Assembly: GCA_020622085.1 (NCBI GenBank)
Contig: JAHRYM010000002.1
Coordinates: 209,281 to 273,280, forward strand
Origin: Paracoccaceae bacterium
Lineage (GTDB): Bacteria > Pseudomonadota > Alphaproteobacteria > Rhodobacterales > Rhodobacteraceae
DNA: 64,000 nucleotides
Direction: 5' to 3'
Part shown: positions 27,068-36,293 of the stretch, piece by piece
Position numbering within the stretch: the stretch's first letter is position 1
Layout of the letters: each line of letters starts with the position of its first letter
Program-made: the position numbers and the translations under genes
Notes under the pieces: generated by a model
What the model was told of the DNA's origin: nothing
Database searches by the model: none
Seen by the model: only the letters and a program-made list of their open reading frames with translations

Positions 27068-27442
27068 ATGCCGGAGAGCAGCCGCATCACGTTCAAGGAG
27101 ATGTGCGAACGCTTCGATGTCACGCCGAGGACGTTGCGATATTATGAATATATCGAGCTTCTGAGCCCCGACAGGCAAGGTCGCGCCCGTTTCTACGGTC
27201 CACGGGAAATTGCGCGGATGAAGCTGATCCTGCGCGGCCGCCGTTTCGGCTTCAGCCTCGAGGAAGTGCGCCAGTGGCTCGATATCTACGAGCGCGAGGG
27301 CAGCGAAAGCCAGTATCGCATCTGGATCGAATACGCCGACAGGCAGCTCGATCTCTTGCGCGCTCAGCACCTGGAGCTCGAGGAAACGATCCGCGACCTG
27401 AAGGCGCTGCGGGACGAAACCGAAGCATCCCTTCGCAGCTGA
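27068..27442 (+). CDS. MerR-family transcriptional regulator
   Basis: A 124-residue MerR protein: HTH/wing (FKEMCERFDVTPRTLRYYEYIELL, RFYGPREIARMKLILRGRRFGFSLEEVRQWL) then a dimerisation coiled coil (IEYADRQLDLLRAQHLELEETIRDL). No cysteine metal-binding loop, so it is not a metal sensor. Paralogous to the next gene; heads the beta-oxidation cluster and probably controls it in response to acyl-CoA. AGGAG precedes the start. Confidence 0.88.
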   Translation: MPESSRITFKEMCERFDVTPRTLRYYEYIELLSPDRQGRARFYGPREIARMKLILRGRRFGFSLEEVRQWLDIYEREGSESQYRIWIEYADRQLDLLRAQHLELEETIRDLKALRDETEASLRS

Positions 27443-27650
27443 GCCCAGCGTTTGAGCGGCCATGACGCCGCGCCCCGGCCGCAACTCGGCATCCGCCTCC
27501 CCGGGGGCGCAGTGGTCGGGGGCCGGGCCACCGTTTCCGTAACGCAACGTCACGGGTGACGCATGCCGAAGCCATGCTTGTAAGCTGGCGCGTGAATCCC
27601 GATCTCGCGGCGGTCGACATTCATTCACATTGCATTCAGGCTTCAAGGTT

Positions 27651-28046
27651 ATGACCGACAAGATCATGTCCATCCGCGAGATGTGCGAGAGTTTCAACGT
27701 CACCCCGCGCACCCTGCGCTTTTACGAATCGCGGGGGCTGATAGGCCCGATGCGTGCAGGCCAGAAACGGCTGTTTTCCCGCCGTGACCGGGCGCGGCTG
27801 GCGCTGATCCTGCGCGGCAAGCGCTTCGGTTTCAGCCTGGACGACATCGGCGACTTCCTCTCCATGCATGGCATGGAAGACGAGGGTGCCGCGCAACTCG
27901 ACCACATCCTGAACCTTGCACGCGCGCGGCTTCGCGTGATGGAGGCACAGCACGCCGAACTTGGCGAAGCGATCACGGAACTGCGCCTTCAGATCGCCCG
28001 GGGCGAGGCGCGACGCGAACGCCATCGACGCGATGCCGCATCCTGA
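27651..28046 (+). CDS. MerR-family transcriptional regulator (second copy)
   Basis: A 131-residue MerR protein, clearly paralogous to its upstream neighbour ([51 protein letters not shown]), with a C-terminal coiled coil and a basic tail. No metal-binding cysteines. ATG 27651 follows AAGG; ATG 27666 is the alternative. Both copies precede the acyl-CoA dehydrogenase gene; a 200-bp gap separates them, so the second may have its own promoter. Confidence 0.87.
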   Translation: MTDKIMSIREMCESFNVTPRTLRFYESRGLIGPMRAGQKRLFSRRDRARLALILRGKRFGFSLDDIGDFLSMHGMEDEGAAQLDHILNLARARLRVMEAQHAELGEAITELRLQIARGEARRERHRRDAAS

Positions 28047-28081
28047 CCTTCGACCCGACCCACCAGCCGAGGAAATCCAAG

Positions 28082-29860
28082 ATGCCCAGCTACAAAGCAC
28101 CCACCGCCGATCTACTCTATGTGCTTCACGATGTTCTCAGGATTTCGGAAACGGGTGTTCCGGGGCATGACGACCTGGACAGGGAAACAGCCGCTGCAAT
28201 CCTGGACGAGGCGGGACGTCTGGCCGAGAAGGTTCTCGCACCGCTGAACCCGGTTGGCGACAGCGAGGGCTGCCGGCTGGAAAACGGCGTCGTCCACACG
28301 CCGGCCGGCTTTACCGACGCCTTTGCAGCGATGAAGGACGGCGGCTGGAACGGGCTTGACCTGCCCGAAGCCTATGGCGGGCAGAACATGCCCTATGTGC
28401 TGGCCACCGCCGTGGGCGAGATGTTCGTATCGGCCAACATGGCCTTCAACATGTATCAGGGCCTGACACATGGCGCGATTTCCGCGATCCTGGCCCATGG
28501 CTCGGACGCGCAGAAGGCGACCTACCTGCCGAAGATGGTCAGCCTTGACTGGACCGGCACCATGAACCTGACCGAACCGCATTGCGGCACCGACCTGGGG
28601 CTTCTGCGCACCAGGGCCGAACCGCAATCCGATGGCAGTTACCGCATCACCGGGCAGAAGATCTTCATTTCCGCCGGTGAACATGACCTGGCGGAGAACA
28701 TCATCCATCTGGTGCTGGCCAAGGCGCCGGGCGGGGGGGAAGGCACGAAGGGCATCAGTCTTTTCATCGTGCCGAAGCTTCTGGTGAAGCCCGACGGCGC
28801 GCTTGGGGACCGCAATGCCGTTTCGGTCGGAAAGGTCGAGAGGAAGATGGGCATCCACGGCAACGCGACCTGCGTGATGAACTATGATGGCGCGACCGGC
28901 TGGCTTCTGGGCGATCTGCACAAAGGCATGCGCAACATGTTCACCATGATGAACGAGGCGCGGCTTGGCGTCGGGCTGCAAGGCTATTCCGTCGCCGTTC
29001 CTGCCTATCAGAACGCCGCCGCCTATGCCCGCGACCGACTTCAGGGCCGCGCGGCGACCGGGCCGGCCAACCTCTCCGGTCCCGCAGATCCGCTGATCGT
29101 CCATCCCGACATCCGCCGCAGCCTGATGGACCAGCGCGCCTTCATCGAAGGCGCCCGTGCCCTGACGCTCTGGGGCGCCTCGCTGATCGACGCCAGCCAC
29201 CGCGCCGGCGATCCGGCGGCCGAGGCGATGATTTCGCTGCTGACCCCGGTCATCAAGGGCTTCCAGACCGACAAGGGCTTCGAGATGGCGGTGCAGGCCC
29301 AGCAGGTCTGGGGCGGGCATGGCTATATCGAGGAACAGGGCATGTCGCAATTCGTCCGCGATGCCCGGATCGCGATGATCTACGAAGGCGCAAACGGCGT
29401 GCAGGCGCTTGATCTGGTGGCGCGGAAGCTCGCTGCGGACAACGGCAAGGCGATGCTGGCCTTCTTCGACATGGTGAAGGCCTTCATCAACGAAAACGAC
29501 GGCAACCCGGCGCTGGCGACCGATTTCCTTCTTCCCCTGAAGGCCGCGTCGAAGGACCTGCAGGCCGCGATCCTGTTCTTCATGCAGATCGGGATGAAGT
29601 CGCCCGACGACGCGCTGGCGGGATCCTACGACTTCATGCATCTTTTCGGCCACGTCTGCCTTGGCCTGATGTGGAGCCGCATGGCCAAGGCCTCTCTCGC
29701 GGCGCTGGAGTCGGGGGCGGCGGACCGGGCCTTCCACGATGCCAAGATCGCCACCGGTCGCTATTACATGGCCCGTCACCTGCCGGCGACGGCGCTGCAT
29801 CTGGCCCGTATCACTTCGGGCGCGGCAGTGGTGATGGCCCTGCCCGCCGAAGCGTTCTAG
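28082..29860 (+). CDS. acyl-CoA dehydrogenase (FadE/DmdC-like)
   Basis: A 592-residue FAD acyl-CoA dehydrogenase with the extra C-terminal domain of the long AcdA/DmdC class. Visible: [44 protein letters not shown], and the catalytic glutamate in IYEGANG. It introduces the 2,3-double bond in acyl-CoAs. The family includes 3-methylmercaptopropionyl-CoA dehydrogenase (DmdC), but context with thiolase and FadB argues for general fatty-acid oxidation. GAGGAAA site before ATG. Confidence 0.88.
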   Translation: MPSYKAPTADLLYVLHDVLRISETGVPGHDDLDRETAAAILDEAGRLAEKVLAPLNPVGDSEGCRLENGVVHTPAGFTDAFAAMKDGGWNGLDLPEAYGGQNMPYVLATAVGEMFVSANMAFNMYQGLTHGAISAILAHGSDAQKATYLPKMVSLDWTGTMNLTEPHCGTDLGLLRTRAEPQSDGSYRITGQKIFISAGEHDLAENIIHLVLAKAPGGGEGTKGISLFIVPKLLVKPDGALGDRNAVSVGKVERKMGIHGNATCVMNYDGATGWLLGDLHKGMRNMFTMMNEARLGVGLQGYSVAVPAYQNAAAYARDRLQGRAATGPANLSGPADPLIVHPDIRRSLMDQRAFIEGARALTLWGASLIDASHRAGDPAAEAMISLLTPVIKGFQTDKGFEMAVQAQQVWGGHGYIEEQGMSQFVRDARIAMIYEGANGVQALDLVARKLAADNGKAMLAFFDMVKAFINENDGNPALATDFLLPLKAASKDLQAAILFFMQIGMKSPDDALAGSYDFMHLFGHVCLGLMWSRMAKASLAALESGAADRAFHDAKIATGRYYMARHLPATALHLARITSGAAVVMALPAEAF

Positions 29861-29891
29861 ACTTGGTCGCAGCCAACCGGAAAGAGACCCG

Positions 29892-30104
29892 ATGCCCAAA
29901 CGCCTGCGCCTCACCCGTCGTTTCCCCGTCGCGCTGACCAACGACGCCCACCGCAAGCTTGGCCAGTTCGCAATGGAAGCCGGCATCACCCAGGACGAGG
30001 CGCTGACATTCCTGTTCGAACATTTCAATTCGGTGATCGACCAGACGAACCTCGTGCACCGACTGCGGCTGTTCAAGGCCGAGCTGGAGGCGCGCAAGGC
30101 CTGA
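29892..30104 (+). CDS. small conserved-looking protein, unknown function
   Basis: A 70-residue basic protein (KRLRLTRRFPVALTNDAH, ITQDEALTFLFEHFNSVID). It looks like a short strand followed by helices, loosely reminiscent of ribbon-helix-helix proteins, but I do not recognise the family. It lies 31 bp after the acyl-CoA dehydrogenase and uses normal high-GC codons, so it is probably a real gene of the same transcript. Confidence 0.6.
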   Translation: MPKRLRLTRRFPVALTNDAHRKLGQFAMEAGITQDEALTFLFEHFNSVIDQTNLVHRLRLFKAELEARKA

Positions 30105-30131
30105 TCGATCGCGGGGAAAGGGGGCGTTCTT

Positions 30132-30153
30132 GAGTATTTTTGCAAAGAAGAAA
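30132..30153 (-). repeat. dispersed intergenic repeat, copy 1
   Basis: On the plus strand GAGTATTTTTGCAAAGAAGAA; the family consensus on the other strand is TTCTTCTTTG-NN-CAAATACTC. Paired with an inverted copy 150 bp downstream. Confidence 0.65.
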
Positions 30154-30164
30154 CCTGAAGGTTG

Positions 30165-30219
30165 CGCCCCGGTGGCCCGCGCCTTTGCGCGACCGGTCGT
30201 TCCACCGACCACCGGGGCG
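30165..30219. repeat. inner inverted repeat (hairpin)
   Basis: CGCCCCGGTGG (30165-30175) and CCACCGGGGCG (30209-30219) are perfect inverted copies separated by 33 bp, able to form a GC-rich hairpin. No T-run follows immediately. Confidence 0.65.
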
Positions 30220-30303
30220 GCTTCTCCTTTGGCGGTCATCGGCTCTCCAGCCTGTACCGCAGGGGCAGGATTGCGCGGCATGGTTAAGAAAGCGTTTCGC
30301 ACC

Positions 30304-30324
30304 TTCTTCTTTGCACAAATACTC
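30304..30324 (+). repeat. dispersed intergenic repeat, copy 2 (inverted to copy 1)
   Basis: TTCTTCTTTGCACAAATACTC, differing from the reverse complement of copy 1 at one of 21 positions. Upstream of fadA. Confidence 0.65.
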
Positions 30325-30415
30325 ATGATCCCACGCGCGAAACCGGTGCAGGATCGGACAGGAAGCCCCATGGTGTGACGCCCGGAACCAATCCAACCGG
30401 GCCTGAGGAGGAACG

Positions 30416-31627
30416 ATGACCGAAGCCTTCATCTTTGATGCGGCCCGCACTCCACGCGGCAAAGGACGCGCGGACGGTGCGCTCAACGAAGTGACCTCGG
30501 TCGCGCTGTCGGCGCGGCTTCTGGATGCCGTCGCGGCGCGGAACGGGCTGCGGGGTCACGCGGTCGAGGATGTCATCTGGGGCAATGTCACGCAGGTGGG
30601 CGAACAGGGCGGCTGCCTTGCACGCTCGGCCGTGCTGCTGTCGGACCTTGACCAGTCGATCCCCGGTCTTTCGATCAACCGCTTCTGCGCCAGCGGGATG
30701 GAGGCGGTGAACCTTGCCGCCAACCAGATCAGGGGCGGTGCGGGCCCGGCCTATATCGCCGGCGGGGTCGAGATGATGAGCCGCGTTCCCATGGGCAGCG
30801 ACGGAGCGGCGATCGCCGTGGACCCGAACCTGGCGATGAAGGCATATTTCGTGCCGCAGGGCATTTCCGCCGACCTGATCGCGACCGAATTCGGCTTCAC
30901 GCGGGAAGAGGCCGATGCGCTGGCCGTGGAATCCCAGCGCCGGGCGGCGGCCGCCTGGGCCGAGGGGCGATTTGCGAAATCCATCGTGCCGGTAATCGAC
31001 CAGAGCGGCCTGACGATCCTGGATCGCGATGAATACCCGCGACCGGATACCACGGCGGAAACCCTTGCCGCCCTGAAGCCCGCCTTCAAGGACATGGGCG
31101 AGGCGATGCCCGGCTTCGACAAGATCGCGTTGATGAAATATCCGCATCTGGAACGCATCAACCACATCCATCATGCGGGCAATTCCAGCGGCATCGTCGA
31201 TGGCGCGGCGGCGGTACTGGTGGGCAGCGCCGAATTCGGGCGCGCCCACGGATTGAAGCCCCGCGCCCGCATCCGCGCCACGGCGAAGATCGGCACCGAT
31301 CCGACGATCATGCTGACCGGCCCGGTTCCGGTCACCGAAAAGATCCTGCGCGAGAGCGGCATGGCGATTTCCGACATCGACCTTTTCGAGGTGAACGAGG
31401 CCTTCGCCGCCGTCGTTCTGCGCTTTCAGCAGGCCTTCGGCGTCGATCCGGCCCGCGTCAATGTCAACGGCGGCGCTATCGCCATGGGCCATCCCCTGGG
31501 CGCGACCGGCGCGATCCTGATCGGCACGCTTCTGGATGAGCTGGAGCGGAGCGACAAGGCCGTGGGGCTTGCCACGCTGTGCATCGCCAGCGGCATGGGC
31601 GCCGCGACCATCATCGAAAGGGTCTAG
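30416..31627 (+). CDS. fadA: acetyl-CoA C-acyltransferase (thiolase, FadA-like)
   Basis: A 403-residue thiolase: acylated cysteine in [10 protein letters not shown] (about residue 90), [16 protein letters not shown], catalytic histidine in [15 protein letters not shown], and second cysteine in LCIASGMGA. It cleaves 3-ketoacyl-CoA in beta-oxidation. Followed after 3 bp by a cupin gene and then fadB. Confidence 0.92.
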   Translation: MTEAFIFDAARTPRGKGRADGALNEVTSVALSARLLDAVAARNGLRGHAVEDVIWGNVTQVGEQGGCLARSAVLLSDLDQSIPGLSINRFCASGMEAVNLAANQIRGGAGPAYIAGGVEMMSRVPMGSDGAAIAVDPNLAMKAYFVPQGISADLIATEFGFTREEADALAVESQRRAAAAWAEGRFAKSIVPVIDQSGLTILDRDEYPRPDTTAETLAALKPAFKDMGEAMPGFDKIALMKYPHLERINHIHHAGNSSGIVDGAAAVLVGSAEFGRAHGLKPRARIRATAKIGTDPTIMLTGPVPVTEKILRESGMAISDIDLFEVNEAFAAVVLRFQQAFGVDPARVNVNGGAIAMGHPLGATGAILIGTLLDELERSDKAVGLATLCIASGMGAATIIERV

Positions 31628-31630
31628 GCG

Positions 31631-32122
31631 ATGCCGAAGCTCGATCTGGAAAAGGCGCCGCGGAAAACCGGCTCGATCTATCCCGAACCTTACGGCGCGA
31701 TGATGAAGGGGCGGTCGTCGCTGCGACTGGGGGCCCTGGGTGGTCTGACGCAGTTCGGCGCGAATCTGGTGACCCTGGAACCCGGCGCGTTGTCGTCGCT
31801 GCGCCACTGGCACCGGGCCGAGGACGAATTCGTGATGGTGACGCAAGGCGAATGCGTTCTGGTTGAGGACGCGGGCGAAACCCTGATGCGGGCAGGCGAT
31901 TGCGCCGCCTTCCCGGCCGGACGCGCAGATGGCCACCATTTCATCAACCGCAGCACGGCCGAGGCGCGCTTTCTGGTCGTAGGCAGCAAGGCCGCGTCCG
32001 AGACCGCAACCTATTCCGATGTCGACCTTGTTCTTCATGTCGATCACGGCACGGCGCGCTACACCTACAAGGATGGCAGCGACTGGACCGGCCCCCGCAC
32101 CGCAAAAGGAGAAGACGCATGA
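31631..32122 (+). CDS. cupin-domain protein
   Basis: A 163-residue single cupin: SSLRHWHRAEDEFVMVTQGECVLV (metal-ligand H, H, E pattern) and GDCAAFPAGRADGHHFIN. It may bind a metal and a small ligand. It is sandwiched between fadA (3-bp gap) and fadB (4-bp ATGA overlap), so it belongs to the beta-oxidation transcript, but its job there is unknown. Confidence 0.8.
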   Translation: MPKLDLEKAPRKTGSIYPEPYGAMMKGRSSLRLGALGGLTQFGANLVTLEPGALSSLRHWHRAEDEFVMVTQGECVLVEDAGETLMRAGDCAAFPAGRADGHHFINRSTAEARFLVVGSKAASETATYSDVDLVLHVDHGTARYTYKDGSDWTGPRTAKGEDA

Positions 32123-34308
32123 CCGATTTCACCTATGCGCTGGATGCCGATGGCGTGGCCGTCATCACCTGGGACGTGCCGGGCAAGTCGATGAACGTCA
32201 TGTCGATGGAAGGCTTTGCCGAGCTGGACGGTCATGTCGACCGCGCGCTTGCCGATCCGGCGGTGAAGGGGGTCGTCCTCACCTCGGGGAAGGCGGATTT
32301 CGCGGGCGGGATGGACCTGAACGTGATCGCCGCGATGCGCGACCGGGGCGGCGCCCAGGGGATCTTCGACGGCGTCATGCGGATGCACGGCGTCTTGCGC
32401 AAGATCGAACGCGCGGGGATGGACCCGAAGACGCTGAAAGGTGGCAAGCCCATCGCCGCCGCCCTGCCCGGCACCGCGTTGGGCATCGGGCTCGAACTGC
32501 CGCTGGCCTGTCACCGGATCTTTGCCGCCGACAACCCGAAGGCCAAGATCGGCCTGCCGGAAATCCTTGTGGGGATCTTCCCCGGCGGCGGCGGCACCAC
32601 GCGGCTGGTGCGCAAGCTTGGGCCGATGGTCGCGGCACCCTTCCTGCTGGAGGGCAAGCTGTCAGACCCGAAAGCCGCGAAGGCCGCTGGCCTGATCGAC
32701 GAGGTGGCCGGCGATCCGCTGGCCGCAGCCAAGGCCTGGGTGCTGGCGGCAACGGATGCCGATCTGGTCAAGCCCTGGGACCGGAAGGACTACAAGATGC
32801 CGGGCGGCGCGCCCTACCATCCGGCGGGGTTCATGACGTTTGTCGGCGCAAGCGCGATGGTCAACGGCAAGACCCAAGGCGTCTATCCGGCGGTCAGGGC
32901 GCTGTTGTCCGCCGTTTACGAAGGCGCACTGGTGCCCTTCGACACGGCGCTGCGGATCGAGGCGCGGTGGTTCACCAATGTCCTGATGAACCCGTCTTCG
33001 GGGGCGATGATCCGGTCCCTGTTCATCAACAAGGAAGCCCTTGAGAAAGGTGCGAACCGCCCGAAGGTGCTTGACCAGACGGTGCGGAAACTCGGGGTGC
33101 TGGGCGCCGGCATGATGGGCGCGGGCATCGCCCATGTCGCCGCCATGGCCGGGATCGAGGTGGTGCTGATCGACGCCACCCAAGCGGCCGCCGACAAGGG
33201 CAAGGCCCATTCGGCGGCGCTGCTGGAGAAGGCCATCAGCCGCCGCAAATCCACGCCCGAAAAGAAGGCCGAAGTGTTGGACCGCATCCTTGCCACCACC
33301 GATTACGCGGCACTGTCCGGCGTGGATCTGGTGATCGAAGCGGTGTTCGAGGATATGGCCGTCAAGGCCGAGGTCACGAAGCGGGCCGAGGCGGTTCTTC
33401 CCTCGGACGCGATCTTCGCCACCAATACCTCGACCCTGCCGATTTCCGATCTTGCACGGGCCAGTGCGCGTCCGGCGCAGTTCATCGGCATCCATTTCTT
33501 CAGCCCGGTCGAAAAGATGCTGCTGGTCGAGATCATCCGCGGCCATGATACCGGCGATCTGGCGGTGGCCAAGGCGCTGGATTTCGTGCGCCAGATCCGC
33601 AAGACACCGATCGTCGTCAATGACGCGCGGTTCTTCTACGCCAACCGCTGCATCATTCCCTATATCAACGAAGGCATCCGCATGGTGGCCGAAGGCGTGG
33701 CGCCGGCGCTGGTGGAAAACGCGGCGCGTCTGGTGGGGATGCCGCTGGGGCCGCTGCAACTGGTCGATGAAACTTCGCTCGATCTGGGGGTGAAGATCGC
33801 GCGTGCCACCCGCGTGGCGATGGGGGCGGCCTATCCCGACAGCGCGGTGGATGACGCCCTGTTCTGGATGGTCGATCAGGGTCGCGCGGGCAAGAAGGCC
33901 AATGCGGGCTTTTACGCCTATGACGCCGCGGGGAAGCGTGAAGGGCTTTGGCCGGGGCTTGGCGCGCAGTATCCGCAGGCCACCACACAGCCCGTTGTGA
34001 CCGAGGTGCAGCGGCGGCTTTTGATGGCGCAGGTGCTGGAGGCCGTCCGCGCCCTTGAGGATGGCGTCCTGACCGACATCCGCGAAGGCGATGTGGGCGC
34101 GGTGCTGGGCTGGGGCTTTGCGCCCTGGTCTGGCGGGCCTTTCGGTTGGCTCGATATCCTTGGCGCGGCGCGGGCGGTCGCGATCTGCGACGATCTGACG
34201 GTCCGGTTCGGCCCACGGTTCGAAGCCCCCGCCCTTTTGCGCGACATCGCCGCAGCGGGCGACAGCTTCTATGGCCGCTTCGGCGGCGGGGCGCGGCAGG
34301 CGGCCTGA
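32119..34308 (+). CDS. fadB: fatty-acid oxidation complex: enoyl-CoA hydratase/3-hydroxyacyl-CoA dehydrogenase (FadB)
   Basis: A 729-residue fusion: N-terminal crotonase domain (residues about 1-190; oxyanion segments TSGKADFAGGMDLN and PGTALGIGLELPLACH, glutamate in LPEILVGIFPGGGG), then the NAD-binding domain (GVLGAGMMGAGIA, about residue 325) and 3-hydroxyacyl-CoA dehydrogenase C-terminal domains (HFFSPVEKMLLVEI, NDARFFYANR). It hydrates enoyl-CoA and oxidises the product; the thiolase partner is two genes upstream. Confidence 0.93.
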   Translation: MTDFTYALDADGVAVITWDVPGKSMNVMSMEGFAELDGHVDRALADPAVKGVVLTSGKADFAGGMDLNVIAAMRDRGGAQGIFDGVMRMHGVLRKIERAGMDPKTLKGGKPIAAALPGTALGIGLELPLACHRIFAADNPKAKIGLPEILVGIFPGGGGTTRLVRKLGPMVAAPFLLEGKLSDPKAAKAAGLIDEVAGDPLAAAKAWVLAATDADLVKPWDRKDYKMPGGAPYHPAGFMTFVGASAMVNGKTQGVYPAVRALLSAVYEGALVPFDTALRIEARWFTNVLMNPSSGAMIRSLFINKEALEKGANRPKVLDQTVRKLGVLGAGMMGAGIAHVAAMAGIEVVLIDATQAAADKGKAHSAALLEKAISRRKSTPEKKAEVLDRILATTDYAALSGVDLVIEAVFEDMAVKAEVTKRAEAVLPSDAIFATNTSTLPISDLARASARPAQFIGIHFFSPVEKMLLVEIIRGHDTGDLAVAKALDFVRQIRKTPIVVNDARFFYANRCIIPYINEGIRMVAEGVAPALVENAARLVGMPLGPLQLVDETSLDLGVKIARATRVAMGAAYPDSAVDDALFWMVDQGRAGKKANAGFYAYDAAGKREGLWPGLGAQYPQATTQPVVTEVQRRLLMAQVLEAVRALEDGVLTDIREGDVGAVLGWGFAPWSGGPFGWLDILGAARAVAICDDLTVRFGPRFEAPALLRDIAAAGDSFYGRFGGGARQAA

Positions 34309-34428
34309 CGCCCTTGGAAAACCTTCGGTCCGGCGAACCGTGGCGCCGGGCCGATCCATGCCTTGGCCGCAAGTGCTTGACGGCGGCGGCCCCCTTGTCC
34401 ATCACCTTGGGGCAAAGAAGGAGCCACC

Positions 34429-35634
34429 ATGCGCAAGATCACCCTTCCCGAACGCCCCGGCTGGCGCGAACGCGCCACCACGCTGGGCTTCACCTTCGCG
34501 GAAATGCATGGCGAACCCTATTGGGATGAAACCAGCGCCTATGAATTTTCGCTGCGCGAGGTCGAGACCTGCCTTGAAGACCCCTCGACCGCGCTTCACG
34601 CGCTCTGCCGCGAGGCGGTGACGGTGGCGCTTTCGTCCGAGGAATGGCTGACCCGGCTTTCGATCCCGCCGGAACATTGGGATCTTCTGCGCAACAGCTG
34701 GCGCCAGGGCGACCCGGAGCTTTATGGCCGGTTCGACCTTTCCTACGATGGGACCGGGCCGGCCAAGCTTCTGGAATATAACGCCGATACGCCGACCTCG
34801 CTTTACGAATCGGCCTCGTTCCAGTGGCTCTGGTTCGAGGAACAGCAGGCGGCTGGGGTGCTGTCGCCGCTGGATGACCAGTTCAACGGCATCCATGAGG
34901 CGCTGGTCGAACGGTTCGCCGAAATCGCCATCCGCGGCACCGACATCCATTTCGCCGCCGACCGCGACAACCCGGAGGATTACGCCACGGTCGAGGCGCT
35001 GGCCTGGGCGGCGCGGGAAGCCAAGCTTGGCGCGCATTTCGTCGACCTTTCCGACATCGGCCTGACCGAGGAAGGCCAGTTCGCCGATGGCGAAAGCCGG
35101 GTGATCGGCACGCTGTTCAAGCTTTACCCCTGGGAAGACATGCTGCGCGATGATTTCGCCGCGCATCTTGGCACTTCGGGCGCGCGGTTCATCGAGCCGC
35201 CCTGGAAGGCGATCCTGTCGAACAAGGGCCTTCTGCCGCTTCTGTGGGAACTGGAGCCGGGCCACCCGAACCTGCTGCCCGCCTTCTTCGCCGCCGAGCT
35301 GAACGAGCCCACGCCCGAGGTCGCCCGCGCGCTTGAGATGGCCGAGGCCGACCTTGCCCGCGGCCATGTGCTGAAGCCGCTTTTTTCGCGCGAAGGTGCG
35401 GGGATTTCGATTGTCGAGGGCGGATCGGTCACGGACAGCGTGACTGACGACCGCTATTCGCACCATCCGATGATCGTGCAGGCGCTGGCCCCCCTGCCCG
35501 AGATGCAGGGCTTCTACCCGGTGATCGGCACCTGGATCGTCGGCCAGACCTGCGCCGGCATGGGCCTGCGCGAAGACCGGGCGCGGATCACCAACAACCT
35601 GTCGCGCTTCAAGCCCCATTACATCCGAGATTGA
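34429..35634 (+). CDS. glutathionylspermidine synthase-family protein (YgiC/YjfC-like)
   Basis: A 401-residue ATP-grasp ligase-like protein: ELYGRFDLSYDGTGPAKLLEYNADTPTSLYE, FIEPPWKAILSNKGLLPLLW, KPLFSREGAGISI, GTWIVGQTCAGMG. The amidase half of bifunctional Gsp enzymes is absent, as in E. coli YgiC/YjfC. Substrate unknown; a peptide/amide ligation is likely. Immediately followed by its usual partner, a YgiB-like protein. Confidence 0.82.
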   Translation: MRKITLPERPGWRERATTLGFTFAEMHGEPYWDETSAYEFSLREVETCLEDPSTALHALCREAVTVALSSEEWLTRLSIPPEHWDLLRNSWRQGDPELYGRFDLSYDGTGPAKLLEYNADTPTSLYESASFQWLWFEEQQAAGVLSPLDDQFNGIHEALVERFAEIAIRGTDIHFAADRDNPEDYATVEALAWAAREAKLGAHFVDLSDIGLTEEGQFADGESRVIGTLFKLYPWEDMLRDDFAAHLGTSGARFIEPPWKAILSNKGLLPLLWELEPGHPNLLPAFFAAELNEPTPEVARALEMAEADLARGHVLKPLFSREGAGISIVEGGSVTDSVTDDRYSHHPMIVQALAPLPEMQGFYPVIGTWIVGQTCAGMGLREDRARITNNLSRFKPHYIRD

Positions 35635-35639
35635 TCCCG

Positions 35640-36263
35640 ATGCCCAAGGACACCACCTTTTCCCACGCGCCGCGGCGCAAACGGTCCACCCGCGCGGCGC
35701 TGTTTCTTGCGGGTGCGACGGTGATGACACTTTCGGCCTGCCAGGAAGAAAAGGTCGATGCGCAAAGCTTCCCGGACCTGCAAAGCTGCGTGGCGGCGGC
35801 CAATGAAAACGGCATCTGGTTCACGGAGGCGGATTGCCGGGCGCAATTCGCCACGGCCGAGGCAGATTACCGCGAAACCGCCCCGCGCTACGATTCGAAA
35901 GCGCTTTGCGAACAGGAACATGGCGAAGGCAAATGCGGCGCCGATCCGGTCGCCGCGCCAACCGGCGGCGGTGGCGGCATCTTCATGCCGCTGCTGACCG
36001 GCTTCCTGATCGGCAACATGCTGTCGCGCGGCGGGGTTTTCGGCCAGCCTCTGCTCAACACCCGGGGCGGCGGATATGCGACGCCATCGGGAAACCAGAC
36101 CTTTGCCTCGAACAACGCGCGGGGCAAGGTCGCGCCCGCGAATTTTGCCCGCGCCACGCCAACCGTGGGGCGCGCGCCGATGACGCAGGCCGATGTCGCC
36201 AGGCGCGGCGGCTTTGGCGCCTCTCGCACGCAGGGCGGAACTAAAAAGGTCTTTGGCGGCTGA
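35640..36263 (+). CDS. DUF1190 (YgiB-like) lipoprotein
   Basis: A 207-residue protein with a basic N-terminus, hydrophobic segment and lipobox LSAC (cysteine about 34), then cysteine-containing DUF1190 repeats (FPDLQSCVAAANENG, FTEADCRAQFATAE, SKALCEQEHGEGKC) and a Gly/Asn/Thr-rich low-complexity tail. ATG 35640, 5 bp after the ygiC-like stop, is preferred over the overlapping TTG. The ygiB-ygiC linkage is known in enterobacteria, there in the opposite gene order. Confidence 0.8.
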   Translation: MPKDTTFSHAPRRKRSTRAALFLAGATVMTLSACQEEKVDAQSFPDLQSCVAAANENGIWFTEADCRAQFATAEADYRETAPRYDSKALCEQEHGEGKCGADPVAAPTGGGGGIFMPLLTGFLIGNMLSRGGVFGQPLLNTRGGGYATPSGNQTFASNNARGKVAPANFARATPTVGRAPMTQADVARRGGFGASRTQGGTKKVFGG

Positions 36264-36293
36264 TCGCCGCGTCGGTCTCGCAGACGGGGGGCG

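Larger units (their letters stand above)
30105..30415. other. 311-bp gene-free region with nested inverted repeats
   Basis: No convincing gene. It contains an outer near-perfect 21-bp inverted pair (30132-30152 and 30304-30324, one mismatch) and an inner 11-bp pair CGCCCCGGTGG/CCACCGGGGCG (30165-30175, 30209-30219). The outer copies belong to a repeat family seen twice more in the window. The fadA ribosome-binding site GAGGAGG lies at its right end. Confidence 0.65.

Noticed and set aside
28112-30205. A 697-codon minus-strand frame opposite the acyl-CoA dehydrogenase
   Set aside because: The plus-strand gene has clear catalytic motifs and a good ribosome-binding site; the opposite frame is low-complexity Gly/Arg/His sequence.
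30132-30324. Calling the inverted-repeat element a MITE
   Set aside because: No target-site duplication is visible and the same 21-bp repeat occurs singly elsewhere, so mobility is not supported.
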